Assembly (NCBI RefSeq): GCF_021018895.1
Contig: NC_079387.1
Location: forward strand, 4,331,083 to 4,395,082
Direction of reading: 5' to 3'
Length of the DNA: 64,000 nt
Source of the DNA: Seriola aureovittata
Lineage: Eukaryota; Chordata; Actinopteri; Carangiformes; Carangidae
In this document: piece by piece, positions 23,671 through 34,246 of the stretch
Layout of the letters: each line of letters begins with the position of its first letter
Numbering within the stretch: position 1 is the first letter of the stretch
Notes under the pieces: generated by a model
The model's database searches: none
Told to the model about the DNA's origin: nothing
Seen by the model: the letters and a program-made list of their open reading frames with translations, nothing else
Program-made: the position numbers and the translations under genes

Positions 23671-24642
23671 TGCCGTTATGGCTACCCTACAGGCAGCTAG
23701 GGCCCCCTCTACCAGAGCGCTTTATGCTGGCCGATGGGAACGGTTTTGCCAGTGGTGTGCGGAGACAGGCCGGAGCCCGGTCTCTTGTGGGGCACAGGGG
23801 GTCCTCTTGTTTTTGCAGTCCCTGTTAGAGAGAGGGCTGACTGAGTCCACCTTGAGGGGCTATGTGGCTGCCATATCTGTTCGTCACATCCCTATTGAGG
23901 GTAGGACGTTGGGCGCGCAACCCCTTATTGGCCAGTTTTTGAAAGGGGCTAGACGTATCAGGCCATCACGGTCCCGTCATGGGATTTGCAGCTGGTGTTG
24001 CGGGCTTTGTCGGAGTCTCCGTTTGAGCCCTTGTCCAGTTTGGGGCTGGAGCTTGCCATGTCTTCGGCGAAGCGGGTCTCTGAACTGCATGCCCTGTCCG
24101 TGCATCCGTCCTGTTTGAGGCTGGGGGAGGAGGGCTGTGCCATCTCTCTCCTGCCTAATCCAGCCTTCTTATCTAAGGTACTCCCTCTGTCTTTCGTGGT
24201 GCGGCCCTCGGTTCTGGAGCCCTTTCACCCTCCACCACACGACTCTGTGGAAGCGGCTCGGTTGCAGTTGCTCTGTCCAGTGCGGTCCCTAAGGGCGTAC
24301 ATCGCCCATACGGCCCCAATTAGACAGGCTGACCAGCTTTTCGTCCGCCACCAGAGGCATGTCTACGTCTTGGGCACTCTTCAAGGGGGCTCCCTCGGAG
24401 GATGTCTGTGCGGCGGCCGGTTGGGCCTCTTCTGGGACCTTTGCAAGGTTTTACAGACTAAATGTTGGTTCATCTATAGCCTCTGCTGTCCTGCAAGCAG
24501 GCCAGTGAGGCATGTGGTCCCTACCATGCTGAGACATGGCTTCAGGGTTGGTGTTCACCCGGTGGTTTTGTTGTGGGCCTTCTTCTCTGTCCATAGAAAA
24601 GGAACAGAAGAGCTGGCCAGTATTTTCTTTTGCAGCAGGTGA
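23640..24642 (+). pseudogene. DIRS tyrosine recombinase, frameshifted
   Basis: The N-terminal core-binding part reads RAPSTRALYAGRWERFCQWC and GLTESTLRGYVAAISVRH. A second frame from about 24050 holds the catalytic Arg region SSAKRVSELHALSVH. The C-terminal Tyr region (TFARFYRLNVG, about 24437-24465) is in a third frame, so frameshifts near 23960-24050 and 24360-24400 inactivate it. The domain would resolve or integrate the circular DNA intermediate of DIRS elements. Confidence 0.8.
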
Positions 24643-25100
24643 CCGGGTCGGTCTTTGGCTGTTGTGCCCCATGGCTTTATTTGTTTATTATTTCTTCAAT
24701 AAAATGTAATGTGATCAGTGAACGGTTGTCCTGAGTGTCTTTCAGCCTCACTGCACCTCTTGCCTGACCTTATTTGCTATACTGTTGACCCATACGGTGG
24801 CGTGTTGACCTGATATGAAATAGAACGGATGGTTACAGAAGGTAACCAAGGTTCTATGAATAAAGGTCAACACGCCAGCTTGGTTTTGTCGGTCATTAGG
24901 CTGGTTCGGCCTCAGTCGGAGAAAAGAGACTGAGCAGGTGATGGCACAGCTGTATTTGTAGGCTCTGATTGCGCCCAAAGGGCGGAGGTGTTAATTTTTC
25001 TAATTGTCTCCTGAAACGGCTCACCCTCGGAGAGAGTGACCCATACGGTGGCATGTTGACCTTTATTCATAGAACCTTGGTTACCTTCTGTAACCATCCG

Positions 25101-25140
25101 TTTTTTTGGCATTTTTATGCCTTACTATACTATGACGTTG
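25101..25140. repeat. Satellite remainder on the right side of the DIRS element
   Basis: Reads tttttttggcatttttatgc then cttactatactatgacgttg. It continues the phase of the array interrupted at 20660. Confidence 0.9.
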
Positions 25141-25880
25141 TTCTCATCCATACCTTCAGCTGATCCAGTGTAAAGGTCTGTGTCCGTGTGTAGTGTGATT
25201 ATAGATCAGCTCTAGCTTCTATATTGATACTGTGAAAGTATCAAAGCCTCAGTCCACAGAGAAATGCACACAGCCTTAAAACCAGCCGTCGGGACTTCCT
25301 GTAACTTTGTGATGTCACAACAAAGCAGTCACTGCTCTGCATTTCCCTTTGCTGATCATCCACTACAGATAATGAGTATCTCCGTAAGTCCGAAGGCTCC
25401 GTCTACCTCCACGATGTGCTCACAGGAAAGTCCGAGGAGTTCTTGAGCAAAGACAAGTTTGTAGGTCCCCCCCCCCACCCATCCACATCTGTGTTTCTTC
25501 TGTGTAAACATTATAAACCACATGACAACAGCATGAAAACTCCATGTGAAAAGTTTGTGCTTCTCCTCTGACACAGAAGGAGAAGAACGCGTACGACTAC
25601 CAGCTGTCTGCAGACCACAAATATGTTGCGTTCATGAGCAACCGCTCCGAGGTACGTCGGCCTTTCAGGACACAAAGCCTTTCTGAACTTGTGTGTGTGT
25701 GTGTGTGTGTGTGTTTGCATTTCCAGGCCTTTGTTTGGGGGAATAATGTGTACATAAAGACGAGCCCCGGGTCCGCACGACAGCAGGTCACGTTCAGAGG
25801 ACAACTGGCTTTTAAATGGGATCCCAGACTGGGTCTATGAGGGTGAGTGGCACGTGTGAAACTATGAGGGTGTCATTCAT

Positions 25881-25927
25881 TTTTTAGGGTTAGGGTTAGT
25901 TCTGGTTAGGGTTTAGGGTTTAGGGTT
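25881..25927 (+). repeat. Short telomere-like tract in the DPP4/FAP-like locus
   Basis: Mixed TTAGGG and TTTAGGG units (ttagggttagggttag, ggttagggtttagggtttag) over about 45 bp. Interstitial telomeric tracts of this kind often mark repaired breaks, but a short microsatellite is equally possible. Confidence 0.6.
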
Positions 25928-26298
25928 GGTTCTGGAGGCTGACGGCGAAGACTGGGTCTCGCTGGAGGGTGACCAGGAGTTGACTGGGTTGGTTGGCTGG
26001 AAGCTGGAGACCAGGGGCAGCGACAGACAGAAAAAGGGGAGTGCGCGTGTGTGTGTGTGTGCGCACACACACCTGGGAGGAGAGGGTGATTGAACACAGG
26101 TGGGGCAAACGGGACAGAGACAGAAAGTACAAACATTCAAGGGAAACAACTACAAAATTGTGACATTTGCGTCGGTGTTGTTGAAGCAAACAAAGTGTGA
26201 GCCAGGTCAGAAATCTTAGCAATGCTTTTTTGATGTCATCGTTTCTCCAGCATTTCACTGTGAAAAACCTTTTGACCACAATCGTGAGCACATGCTTG

Positions 26299-26300
26299 TT

Positions 26301-26362
<62 letters not shown>

Positions 26363-26366
26363 TATA
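26299..26366. repeat. (TTTA)n microsatellite
   Basis: Uninterrupted run of ttta units in the intron before the exon at 26413. Confidence 0.95.
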
Positions 26367-26453
26367 GCATAAGGAACTGAACTAAATCAGCTTCACACTT
26401 TCCCCCTTCCAGAGGAGATGTTCTCAACCAATCAGGGCCTGTGGTGGTCACCT

Positions 26454-26476
26454 GGGGGGGGGGGGGGGGGGGGGGG
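26454..26476 (+). repeat. G23 homopolymer inside a DPP4/FAP-like exon
   Basis: The run sits where the family has a WSPNG turn. Twenty-three G in a coding exon would give a poly-Gly insertion and a length-dependent frame; this is either a decayed exon or a sequencing artefact. Confidence 0.9.
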
Positions 26477-27230
26477 AGCATGTGGCTTACGCTGAGTTCA
26501 ACGACACGGAGGTCCGCAACATAGAGTACACCTGGTACGGCGAGAAGCAGTACCCCAGCACTGTTTCCATTGCATATCCAAAGGTGAGACATCAAAACAC
26601 ACACACACACACACACACAGCTTGTTCTGGGATCATTGTGTTGTTTATACCACGCGCTCTGGGTTCAGACTTGTCGGTGTAGTCGTATTATCTGGTGTAT
26701 TTGACGTTCTCGTCTGGTGCAGCCAGGTACTCCCAACCCGGTTGTGAAACAACGTGACAGAAATCACAGAGGTCCTTGTTCCAGCCTCATTCAGCACAAG
26801 GTAACGTAACAGTTTTTATTATGTGGATCTATTAAACAAGAAAGTGAGAGATAAACAGTGTCATGTGGTGGAAATTACTGCGATTAAGTTGCATAAACAA
26901 GGGAGTTTTATTCCGCTGAATGTAACTCAGCAGTTGTGGCGGGACAGTCTGCAGCTGCGTTCTCATACATTGTCCTTGCTGATATGTTCCCAGACGGCTT
27001 AATGAATACACTGCGGTCATGTGATGTGTGAGAACAGCAGCTAAAGGATAAGGGGACAGATCTGTCTTTTCTTTCCTGCCCTCAGTGAGAACTACTTGGC
27101 CACCGTCGCTTGGGTGACAGACACCCTTATTGCTGTCCAGTGGCTGAAGAGGGTTCAAAACCACCTCATCCTCCAGATCTACAGCTTGAGTGGATCCAGG
27201 TAGGATCCTGTGGAGGTAAAAACATGTCAT

Positions 27231-27307
27231 CAACAAACAAACAAACAAACAAACAAACAAACAAACAAACAAACAAACAAACAAACAAACAAACAAACAA
27301 ACAAACA
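27231..27307. repeat. (CAAA)n microsatellite
   Basis: About 19 tandem caaa units just after the last DPP4/FAP-like exon. A similar (AAAC)n run lies at 35717-35762. Confidence 0.95.
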
Positions 27308-27539
27308 ATATATCACAGGAGACATTAGGGGCTGTAACACAGGGTCTCAGTCACATGGTGCATGTTCATTTAGAGTGTATGTGTGCCTGCCTGCCTATGT
27401 AGACATGTTACCATCCTGTCAACACCTCCTTAAAATAAAAGTCAAATACTGCACCAGTAACTTACTATACTATGTCATTTTCTTACATTCATAACTTACT
27501 AAATGAGGGCTTTTTTTGATGTTTAATACACTGAAGAGC

Positions 27540-27665
27540 ATCTGTGTGTTGGTCCTGGAAACTAGTAAGATGAGAAGATTTGAACTGGCAACCTCTGAGT
27601 CTGTAAAGTATCCCTCTAACTCTTTAAGCCACTGGGTCAAAGAAGCATCTTTGTCAAGACTTGTA
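27540..27665 (-). repeat. tRNA-like fragment (reverse orientation)
   Basis: Contains the reverse of the words seen at 32.2 kb: agtaagatgagaagatttgaac, tctgagtctgtaaagtatccctctaac and cactgggtca. It is diverged. Confidence 0.45.
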
Positions 27666-27674
27666 AGTCCTATT

Positions 27675-28020
27675 AAAAAAAGAGATTTCAACATACAACC
27701 TGTACAACCGGTGTTTTGGGCAGCAGCCAAACACCCCTATGTTCTGTGCCCCACTTGTATAAATCAAATCAAATTGGATTCACCCACTTCCTGTTCGACA
27801 GTGTGAGCTTTCACCTGGGCCTGGGGGTAGCGTGGACGGGAGAACACGCTACAAACACTTGGGTAACTTGATTTAAAGTAATGAGTTGTTAGTCTGAAGT
27901 GAAAAACAAGCAAATGATTGACAGGTAGCTCGTTTAGCGCCACATGCTGAAGCTTGTGTGTTGACTTTGAAATATCTTAACTGGTGATGTCATTGGTAGG
28001 CAATGTAGGAAAAGGCAAAA
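27675..28020 (+). repeat. Dispersed repeat R1, copy F (partial)
   Basis: Carries gatttcaacatacaacctgt, cagccaaacacccctatgtt and cacgctacaaacacttgggt, then gaactggtgatgtcattggt-like sequence as in copy B. Confidence 0.65.
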
Positions 28021-28989
28021 CACATGAAGCTGTGCAGCTTTGTATCCTGCTCCTCAGCTCAAGATCCAATTTTGGGCTTTTTTTTTCCAGGAGCTTTGAA
28101 ACGTGTCAGTCATGCTCACATGCAGGACACTGAAGTGAAGGGCAGATGTTACTGGGCAAACCTCTTGTGATTCACTGTCTCAAACTTGGTAATGAGCTGA
28201 TCTGAACCACAGTGTTTGAAATTGCCGCATTGGGTGTTGCTTTCAGCACTTTGAGCTGTTGGCCTTAATATTCCTGTGCAGGTGTCTTTTAAGACTTGCC
28301 TCAGTGTGTAGTAAGATCAATATGAATATACTTTGAACCAAACTATACTATGGTTTTTAATGACTTACTATATGTCTGTTTCACAGACCGACTCAGTGGC
28401 TGGGCGTTCAAAAGATTTATTTAAGAAATGGAAAGCGAAGCAAAAGAAAAGCAGTCAAGGAGCTTTTGCTGTTTAGAGAAAAAGGGTGAGTGCAGTGAAT
28501 GTCCACACCAAAGAATTGAGTTCAAATTGTTTAGTGAATCTTTTCAGCAAGCAATGAACAATTACAGAATTCTGGATCAGATGTGCCTTTTCCTAACCAA
28601 TAACAACAAGTGTCGGTCCTGATCCAGTGTATTTATACAAGTACAAACAAAGAAATGTGCACGGGCGTTTTGTCGGCTTCCTCCTTCCCGTCTGACTCCG
28701 ACCTTAAATGTCACCTAAGGCTCGGCGTGCAAAAAGGAAGACAGTTAATAATATATAAATTACCCCCCTACACATGCCCATAGGGTGATCTGTATCAGTG
28801 GTTGTAAATAGTTTAAACGACCCCTCACCCTTAGCACCTAAATATCCACTAGTATAAATAATTAAACAGTTTTAACTTTAATAGTCTGAAATAGTACAAT
28901 CAGGTCTGTGAGGTGCACGGGAGCCATGAGGAAGACAGCCAAGATGTAAAGGGGGGGGGGGGGGGGAGAAGACATCATGTAGCACACTA
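28021..28989. other. No gene seen
   Basis: Low-complexity and unique sequence without splice-supported exons. A 64-codon open frame at 28428-28622 is rich in Glu/Lys/Ser but matches no family I know, so I do not call it. A G run lies near 28950. Confidence 0.3.
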
Positions 28990-29147
28990 GGCTCAGGTGT
29001 ATCGCGTCAGGCCCTGCGTCCAGCACCTGAAAGGAAAGCAGCAAAAACAAACAGGGATACTTAGCACCCTGGCGGTGGGGTCATCACATGTCATTTTAGC
29101 GCCTTACTATACTACACCATGTTCTCCCCTTTTTTATACACTTAGTC

Positions 29148-29570
29148 ATTCCCCAACAAGTTCACCCATGTGTTCCTTCATCCTACACAGCTGAGAGCAA
29201 TGAAGCACAGTGCAGTGAGACAATGAGGGTAGCAATGGCAACTTACCGTCCTCTGCTCGGTGCCTCCAACCCAGTCACACTTAGAGTTCCTCCATTCCTC
29301 CGATTCTGTTTAGCCGAGTCTTCTCGGTAGACTTCCTTTGTGTGAAGAAGAAAGAGAGAGAGAGAGAGAGAGTGAGACAGACAATGGAAAGCGGCGTTAC
29401 CCTCCTCGTCCGGAAGTGCAGAAAAGAGAAGCAACTTACCGTCCCCTGCTCGGTGCTTCCAACCCAGTCACACTTAGTCATCCCCCGACAAGCGCACCCA
29501 TGTGTTCCTCCATCCTACACAGCTGAGAGCAACGAAGCACACGGGAAAAGTGCAGAAAAGCAACTTACCA
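29148..29570. repeat. Two-copy tandem duplication of about 0.2-0.25 kb
   Basis: The phrases cccatgtgttcct.catcctacacagctgagagcaa and cggtgc.tccaacccagtcacacttag occur twice, near 29150-29290 and 29430-29560, separated by a (GA)n stretch. No coding sequence is seen. Confidence 0.6.
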
Positions 29571-29624
29571 GTGATGCGCGGGTCCGCACCCGCAGATATC
29601 CGCGGGTCGACCTGCGCATCACTA
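29571..29624. repeat. GC-rich palindrome (possible paired TIRs of a deleted transposon)
   Basis: gtgatgcgcgggtccgcacc on the left faces its near complement (gcgggtcgacctgcgcatcac) on the right with almost no spacer. This resembles two terminal inverted repeats left after loss of the interior. Confidence 0.5.
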
Positions 29625-29759
29625 CAACTTAGCGTGAAAAGCGGCGTTACCCCCCTGGCCTCTGTCGGTTTCGTCTGCTCGGTTGAGTCGCGCAGGTAGA
29701 GTCGCAGGTCTTTACCCACGTCGGTCTTCACACACGGAGGTCTTCACACACGGGTTGCA

Positions 29760-31100
29760 CGCGGGCTGACGCTGGCTGACGCTTCAGCGGTGCGATACTG
29801 CTCAAGTACCACACTGCTGATTGCTCCAAACCTGTGAACGGCCAATCGCGTCGCAGCGGCCGAGCCTCCGCACGGCTGCACCTCGTTAACTCCTAATTGG
29901 CTCCTCCTCTCTCTCCCAGCTGACAACACACAAAAGTACAAAACACAATTAATTAATTAATTAATCGCTCACTCCCTCTAAAATGACTCTGTTCTGAGTA
30001 AAGACATCAAACAATCATTGGAGCTCATCTTGGACACTGCAACAAAAGCCTTTGCTCTCCACAAACACATTGCTACGCCACCAGGAAAACAAACTATCAT
30101 CACAATCAAGGCAGGCGTCATAATCTGCCCACACACCCATAGCCATAAACAACAAACTCTTAACTCCTGCAGAAACACAAACAACACCGTATTCTGATGA
30201 ACAACTTCATCAGCCGGTCCCAGACACACCAACAGAGAAAGAGACAATCTGTAATTAACTAACTGCTGACTCATCTAAACAACACACAAACAAATGACTG
30301 AAAATACACAGAGCAGTAATGGACTCCAGAGACTGCAGCACATCACAAACTCCTGTCACTGCAAACACTTTTTACTACAGTACAATTCAAAACTCTGCAT
30401 GAAACTGTTCACACAACACAGCTCTACTGTCTCTCAATAAACATGTTACATTTTCCTTCCCCAACAATCAACTTCCTGCAGTGAACCCTTGTCAACACAA
30501 ACACAGACATCTCTCTCTCCTCCCCCCCCACCCAGCTGACAACACACAAATCACTCCGAGACTTTCCAGCAACAACTATTCCTTTGTACAAAACACATTA
30601 CTTACTTACTTACTTAGACAAACAGGTGAGCTTGGATGTAATGTTTGCATTGTGTGACACTGCAAACATCTAATCAAAGCATTTCACTCACTAAACATAT
30701 TACACAAGCAAAATCACAACAAGGCACATCTGCCCTTACAACTTGTAGCTCTATTACTCTTATCTTGTCAAACGCGTATCTGCTTTAACTTTGAAGCTAC
30801 GGTCGGTATGTGGTTACGGGTGGAGCTGCTTCTTCACCCGCAAGAGAGATGAGAGCTGATTCCTCTTAGCTAAAGAGTAAACACAACATATACTCTGACA
30901 CTTTTCAAGCCTCGCTATACTAAACCTTTTTCACGCCATCTAAAAGCAAAACATTAAATGTCTGATAAATGACTTTCTACCACTTACCAAACTATAAATA
31001 CCACATGTGTATTTCTACTAATGTCACACACCGACTGCAGTTGTGGACATTAAATCTCAACCACATGAGCTCCAAACTACAATCTGCAGAGGAGAGGACT
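29760..31100. other. Intron-like region without recognised elements
   Basis: Unique or AC-rich sequence between the ABCC4-like last exon and its upstream exon. A short (TTAC)n run occurs near 30600. I see no supported gene. Confidence 0.3.
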
Positions 31101-31488
31101 CACCAGTATCTGCTCACTGTCTATGATGGTGTTGAGGCGATGAGCCACGGTGAGCACCGTGCATTCTCCAAACTTGTCTCAGATGGTTCTCTGGATCAGC
31201 TCATCCATCCTGTTCACACACAGTCACAACACAGACAGTCATCCAGTGGAAACAAAAGGAAACTAAACCTTTACCACAATCAAATCTTGTGTGTCTGTGT
31301 GTAGCATGTCTCATACCTGGGGTCCACATTAGCCATGGCCTCATCAATGATGAGGATGCAGTTCTTCCTCAGGATCTCTCCGGCCACCCACGCTCAAGTT
31401 AGAGCCCGACTCGGCCAGAACCGTCTCCAACTTCCTGGGCAGCTCCTCCACGACCGACTTCAGCTGCACCTGCACATCTACACAGACC

Positions 31489-31508
31489 GGGGGGGGGGGG
31501 GGGGGGGG
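31489..31508. repeat. G20 homopolymer next to a decayed ABCC4-like exon
   Basis: On the coding (minus) strand this is a C run lying between the DPVLFTG exon and the VQLKSVVEEL exon, where the original intron has collapsed to about 60 bp. Confidence 0.9.
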
Positions 31509-32169
31509 TACATCTGTGCCATGGTGTGTGTGTGTGCTGGTTGAAAGGATCCAGGTTCTTCCTCATGGAGCCGGTAAACAGCACTGGGTCCTGAAAGGTC
31601 ACTACTGATTACACATCTAGTCCAAATACCAGACATTTCCAAAACTAATCACTTAAGTCATATAAAGAGTTCAAAGTTAAGGTGACAGGTGCTTCATTTA
31701 TTCCTGTAGTTGATTAAGACAAAGTCAGCAAAGAAAGCACAATGAAAGAATTCAAAACAAAGTAAAGACCCATGTCTGTTTAAAAGATCCAAACACACTC
31801 GTTTCCTGGCGCTCGGCCGCTGAATCGAGCCGCTCGTGACCGATAAAAGCTTTCATTTTAAAAGGGTTCGCTGTCCTCCTGAGGCACAGGAACCTGAGGA
31901 ATGATGGACATCCTCTGGCAGAGGTCACAGAAGCCAATCTCTGAGGTCAGGATACCGTCCAAGTAGATCTTTCCCTGAGGTTCCGACAGGCGGAACAGAG
32001 CTGAGACCGGGGAGCTTTTCCCTGCACCGGTTCTCCCCGTGAGCCCGACCTGACACACCAGCACAAACAACATCAGCTTCCCTTTAAACATCACGTGAAA
32101 CACCTCTGACCTTTTCTTTGGGTCCAAACGTGGCTTTCAGTTCACGCGGCACCGGCAGAACACAGAGGA

Positions 32170-33120
32170 AAGACTGAAAAGCTTTGAAAAAGAGCCACTC
32201 TTTGTCTCTGACAGAGTGGCTTGAGGGGTTAGAGGGCTACTCTATAGACTCAGAAGTTGAGACTTCAAAACCTGGTTTCATCTTACTACTTTTCTGGACT
32301 AACACACAGAGGAAAGACCGAAAAACTTTAAGACAGATCTTGACTTTGTCTCAAACCGAGTGGCTTCAGGGATTAGAGGGCTAACTGTACAGACTGAGAG
32401 GTTGACAGTTTAAATCTGGTTTCATCTTACTACTTTTCTGGACTAACACACAGAGGAAAGACTGAAAAGCTTTGAAAAAGAGGTGCTCTTTGTCTCTGAC
32501 AGAGCGGCTAGAGGGGTTAGAATCAGAAGTTGAGAGTTCAGACTTGGTTTGATCTTATGACTTTTCTGGCCTTACTTTACTATGCCGCCTTTATACCTAA
32601 ATATACTATGACCTTTTTGGATGTTTTTATGCCTTATTATACTGTCGTTTTTTCAAATTTTTTGCAATACCATAGAATGTCATTTTTTCACTTTTAAGGC
32701 CTTACTATACTATGACGTCTCCATACGTTACTATACTATAACTTTTTGGATGTTTTTATGTCTTATTAAACTATGTCGTTTTTTCGCTTTCTTTTGTCAT
32801 AGTATACTATGTTGTTTTTTTCACTTCACCCAAAACCGCTCGCTCTCTAGAGTAGCCCTCTGACTCCTGAAGCCGCTCGGTCAGAGATACATACAGTATC
32901 TTTTTCCCAAAAAGTAGTAAGATCAAACCAGATACAAACCCACAACCTCTGAGTCTGTAGAGTAGCCCTCTGACTCCTGAAGCCGCTCGGCCAGAGATGA
33001 AGAGCACATCTTTCTCAAACCTTTTCGGTATTTCCTCTGTGTGTTGGTCCCGAAAAGTAGTAAGATCAAACCATATTTTAACTCTCAACCTCTGAGTCTA
33101 TAGAGTAGCCTTCTTTTCTG
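32170..33120. repeat. Cluster of tRNA-like fragments and satellite-related motifs
   Basis: Plus-strand tRNA-like pieces lie at about 32205-32280, 32350-32428 and 32500-32555 (agagtggcttgaggggttag, gttgagacttcaaaacctgg), each followed by ttactacttttctgg. Reverse copies lie at about 32842-32910 and 32945-33060. Between them, 32575-32830 holds satellite-like ccttactatactatgacgtc units closely matching 11440-11740. Spacing and boxes suggest tRNA-derived SINE heads, too diverged for tRNA function. Confidence 0.55.
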
Positions 33121-33203
33121 GGACCAACACACTCTCACTCTCTCTCACTCACTCACTCACTCACTCACTCACTCACTCTCTCTCTCTCTCACTCTCACTC
33201 TCA

Positions 33204-33270
<67 letters not shown>
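33121..33270. repeat. (CT)n / (CACT)n microsatellite
   Basis: About 150 bp of ct and cact repeats. Open frames coding Arg-Glu runs on the minus strand are artefacts of it. Confidence 0.95.
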
Positions 33271-33272
<2 letters not shown>

Positions 33273-33360
33273 TCCTGGTATAAGAGTGAAAGCCACAGGA
33301 TTGAAAAGTGAGCATTTTGTGTAAGAATAAAACATGTGAAGATAAAAGAAACCCTCTCAC

Positions 33361-33403
33361 CGCTCTGCAGACGGTCACGGTCCTCACGCAGTTGAAGAAA
33401 CAC
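33361..33403 (-). pseudogene. Exon-like segment repeated three times (copy 2, shortened)
   Basis: Minus strand reads VFLQLREDRDRLQS between ttacag and gtgag borders. It is shorter by about 21 bases at its 5' side than the 15.47-kb copy, and the following intron matches that copy closely. Confidence 0.4.
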
Positions 33404-33461
33404 CTGTAAGAAGAAATAAACCAAATGTAAGTGTTTTGACGTGGTAGAAAATGTTTGAGCT

Positions 33462-33785
33462 GTTTTCATTTTCTACCGCTTATCCTTGCGGGCGAGAGGC
33501 GGGGTACGCCCTGGACAGGTCGCCGGTCCATCGCAGGGCAAACGCATAGAGACAGACAACCGTTCGCACTCACAGCCACACCTATGGTCAATTTAGAGTA
33601 TCCGATTAGCCTAGTCCCCGTTTGCATGTCTTTGGACTGTGGGAGGAAGCCGGAGTACCCGGAGAGAAACCACACTGGCACAGGGAGAACATGCAAACTC
33701 CACACAAAAAGGTCGCACGGCCGAGCCGGGACTCGAACCCCAAACCTTCTCGCTGAGAGGCGACAGCACTAACCACTGCACCAAC
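33462..33785 (+). repeat. Common fish dispersed repeat (attttctaccgcttatcc type)
   Basis: Contains cattttctaccgcttatcct, ccctggacaggtcgccggtc, gcatgtctttggactgtggg and ggactcgaaccccaaacctt, a consensus I recognise as a very abundant dispersed repeat in teleost genomes. It is inserted between two halves of sequence that are contiguous near 12.3 kb (gaaaccctctcaccgctctg / caagatacagaaaaggttgc). Confidence 0.75.
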
Positions 33786-33889
33786 GAAAAACTGACTGAG
33801 TTCCTGGAAGTGATTGAGGTCATTGGTGGTGATAACATAACAAGATACAGAAAAGGTTGCAGCCCAGAGAGGAATAAAATGAAGAAAGA

Positions 33890-34213
33890 AGAAGCGGTAA
33901 TGGATAAATGAAGCAAAGACCATGTAATCCTCCTCATGCCACTGCAACAAACTACTGCACAAGCAAAGATACACACTGTTTTCTGCAAAGCCTTATCTCT
34001 TAACTGTCAGAAAATATAATATGTTTTGTCAATGTCATTTATATAAGTCTGTCTTCTGTCCAGGCTGCCGAATGAACAGAGAAGTGCTTTCTGACTAAAG
34101 CACCGCAGGCCGTCTTCCCCTCTTTGTTTTGATTTTCCTTTGCCTTTTCTATCAATGATATCACCAGTTCAGATGTTTGAAACTCAACAGAGAAATTACA
34201 TTTCAATTATTAA

Positions 34214-34246
<33 letters not shown>

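Larger units (their letters stand above)
20661..25100 (+). mobile_element. DIRS-type tyrosine-recombinase retrotransposon, nested in the satellite
   Basis: The ends are inverted repeats: 20677-20840 matches the reverse complement of about 24893-25060, both holding caccgtatgggtcactctct. Near 24784-24880 lies an internal complementary region. It joins the complement of the left tip (cctgatatgaaatagaa) to that of the right tip (cggatggttacagaagg), which is the circle-junction layout specific to DIRS elements. Inside, in order, are a Gag-like frame, RT, RNase H and tyrosine recombinase. Removing the element restores a satellite unit (tatgacg + tttttttggcattttt). At 4.44 kb it is short, probably because of a deletion between gag and RT, and it has several frameshifts. 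Confidence 0.9.
25369..27199 (+). pseudogene. DPP4/FAP-like prolyl-peptidase beta-propeller exons, degenerate
   Basis: Six exon-like segments in family order: 25369-25460 (NEYLRKSEGSVYLHDVLTGK), 25577-25651 (NAYDYQLSADHKYVAFMSNR), 25727-25842 (AFVWGNNVYIKTSPGS, then after a frame break NWLLNGIPDWVYE), 26413-26583 (EEMFSTNQGLWWSP..HVAYAEFNDTEVRNIEYTWYGE), 26723-26800 (GTPNPVVK, frame break, TEITEVLVPASFSTR) and 27086-27199 (YLATVAWVTD..VQWLKRVQNHLILQI). They match the propeller of DPP4/FAP. The exon for the WRHSYTA region is missing, two exons carry frameshifts, one has a 23-base G run, and the whole catalytic hydrolase domain is absent downstream. A decayed or truncated paralogue is likely. 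Confidence 0.8.
28990..32049 (-). pseudogene. ABCC4/MRP4-like NBD2 exon series, broken
   Basis: Minus-strand exons in ABCC4 order. 31894-32049 reads [20 protein letters not shown] (Walker A) to MSIIPQ. About 31543-31590 reads DPVLFTGSMRKNLDPFNQHT. 31317 to about 31480 reads VQLKSVVEELPRKLETVLAE and SGSNLSVG, then a deletion that removes the GQRQL signature core, then ILRKNCILIIDEAMANVDP. 31104-31209 reads DELIQRTI, an in-frame TGA at 31179-31181, then [21 protein letters not shown] last weak piece near 29042 gives VLDAG after a cttcag-type acceptor. With the ABC signature lost and a premature stop, this cannot make an active ATPase. Confidence 0.85.

Noticed and set aside
28428..28622. 64-codon open frame (MESEAKEKQSRSFCCLEKKG..)
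   Set aside because: No recognisable domain, no splice or promoter support, and a length expected by chance in this composition.
29571..29624. CRISPR-like or riboswitch-like structure
   Set aside because: The genome is vertebrate and the palindrome is a single copy without spacers; transposon ends explain it better.
33169..33469. Arg-Glu and Val-Cys repeat proteins, also at 35416-35688 and 61105-61428
   Set aside because: Translations of (CT)n, (CA)n and (GA)n microsatellites.
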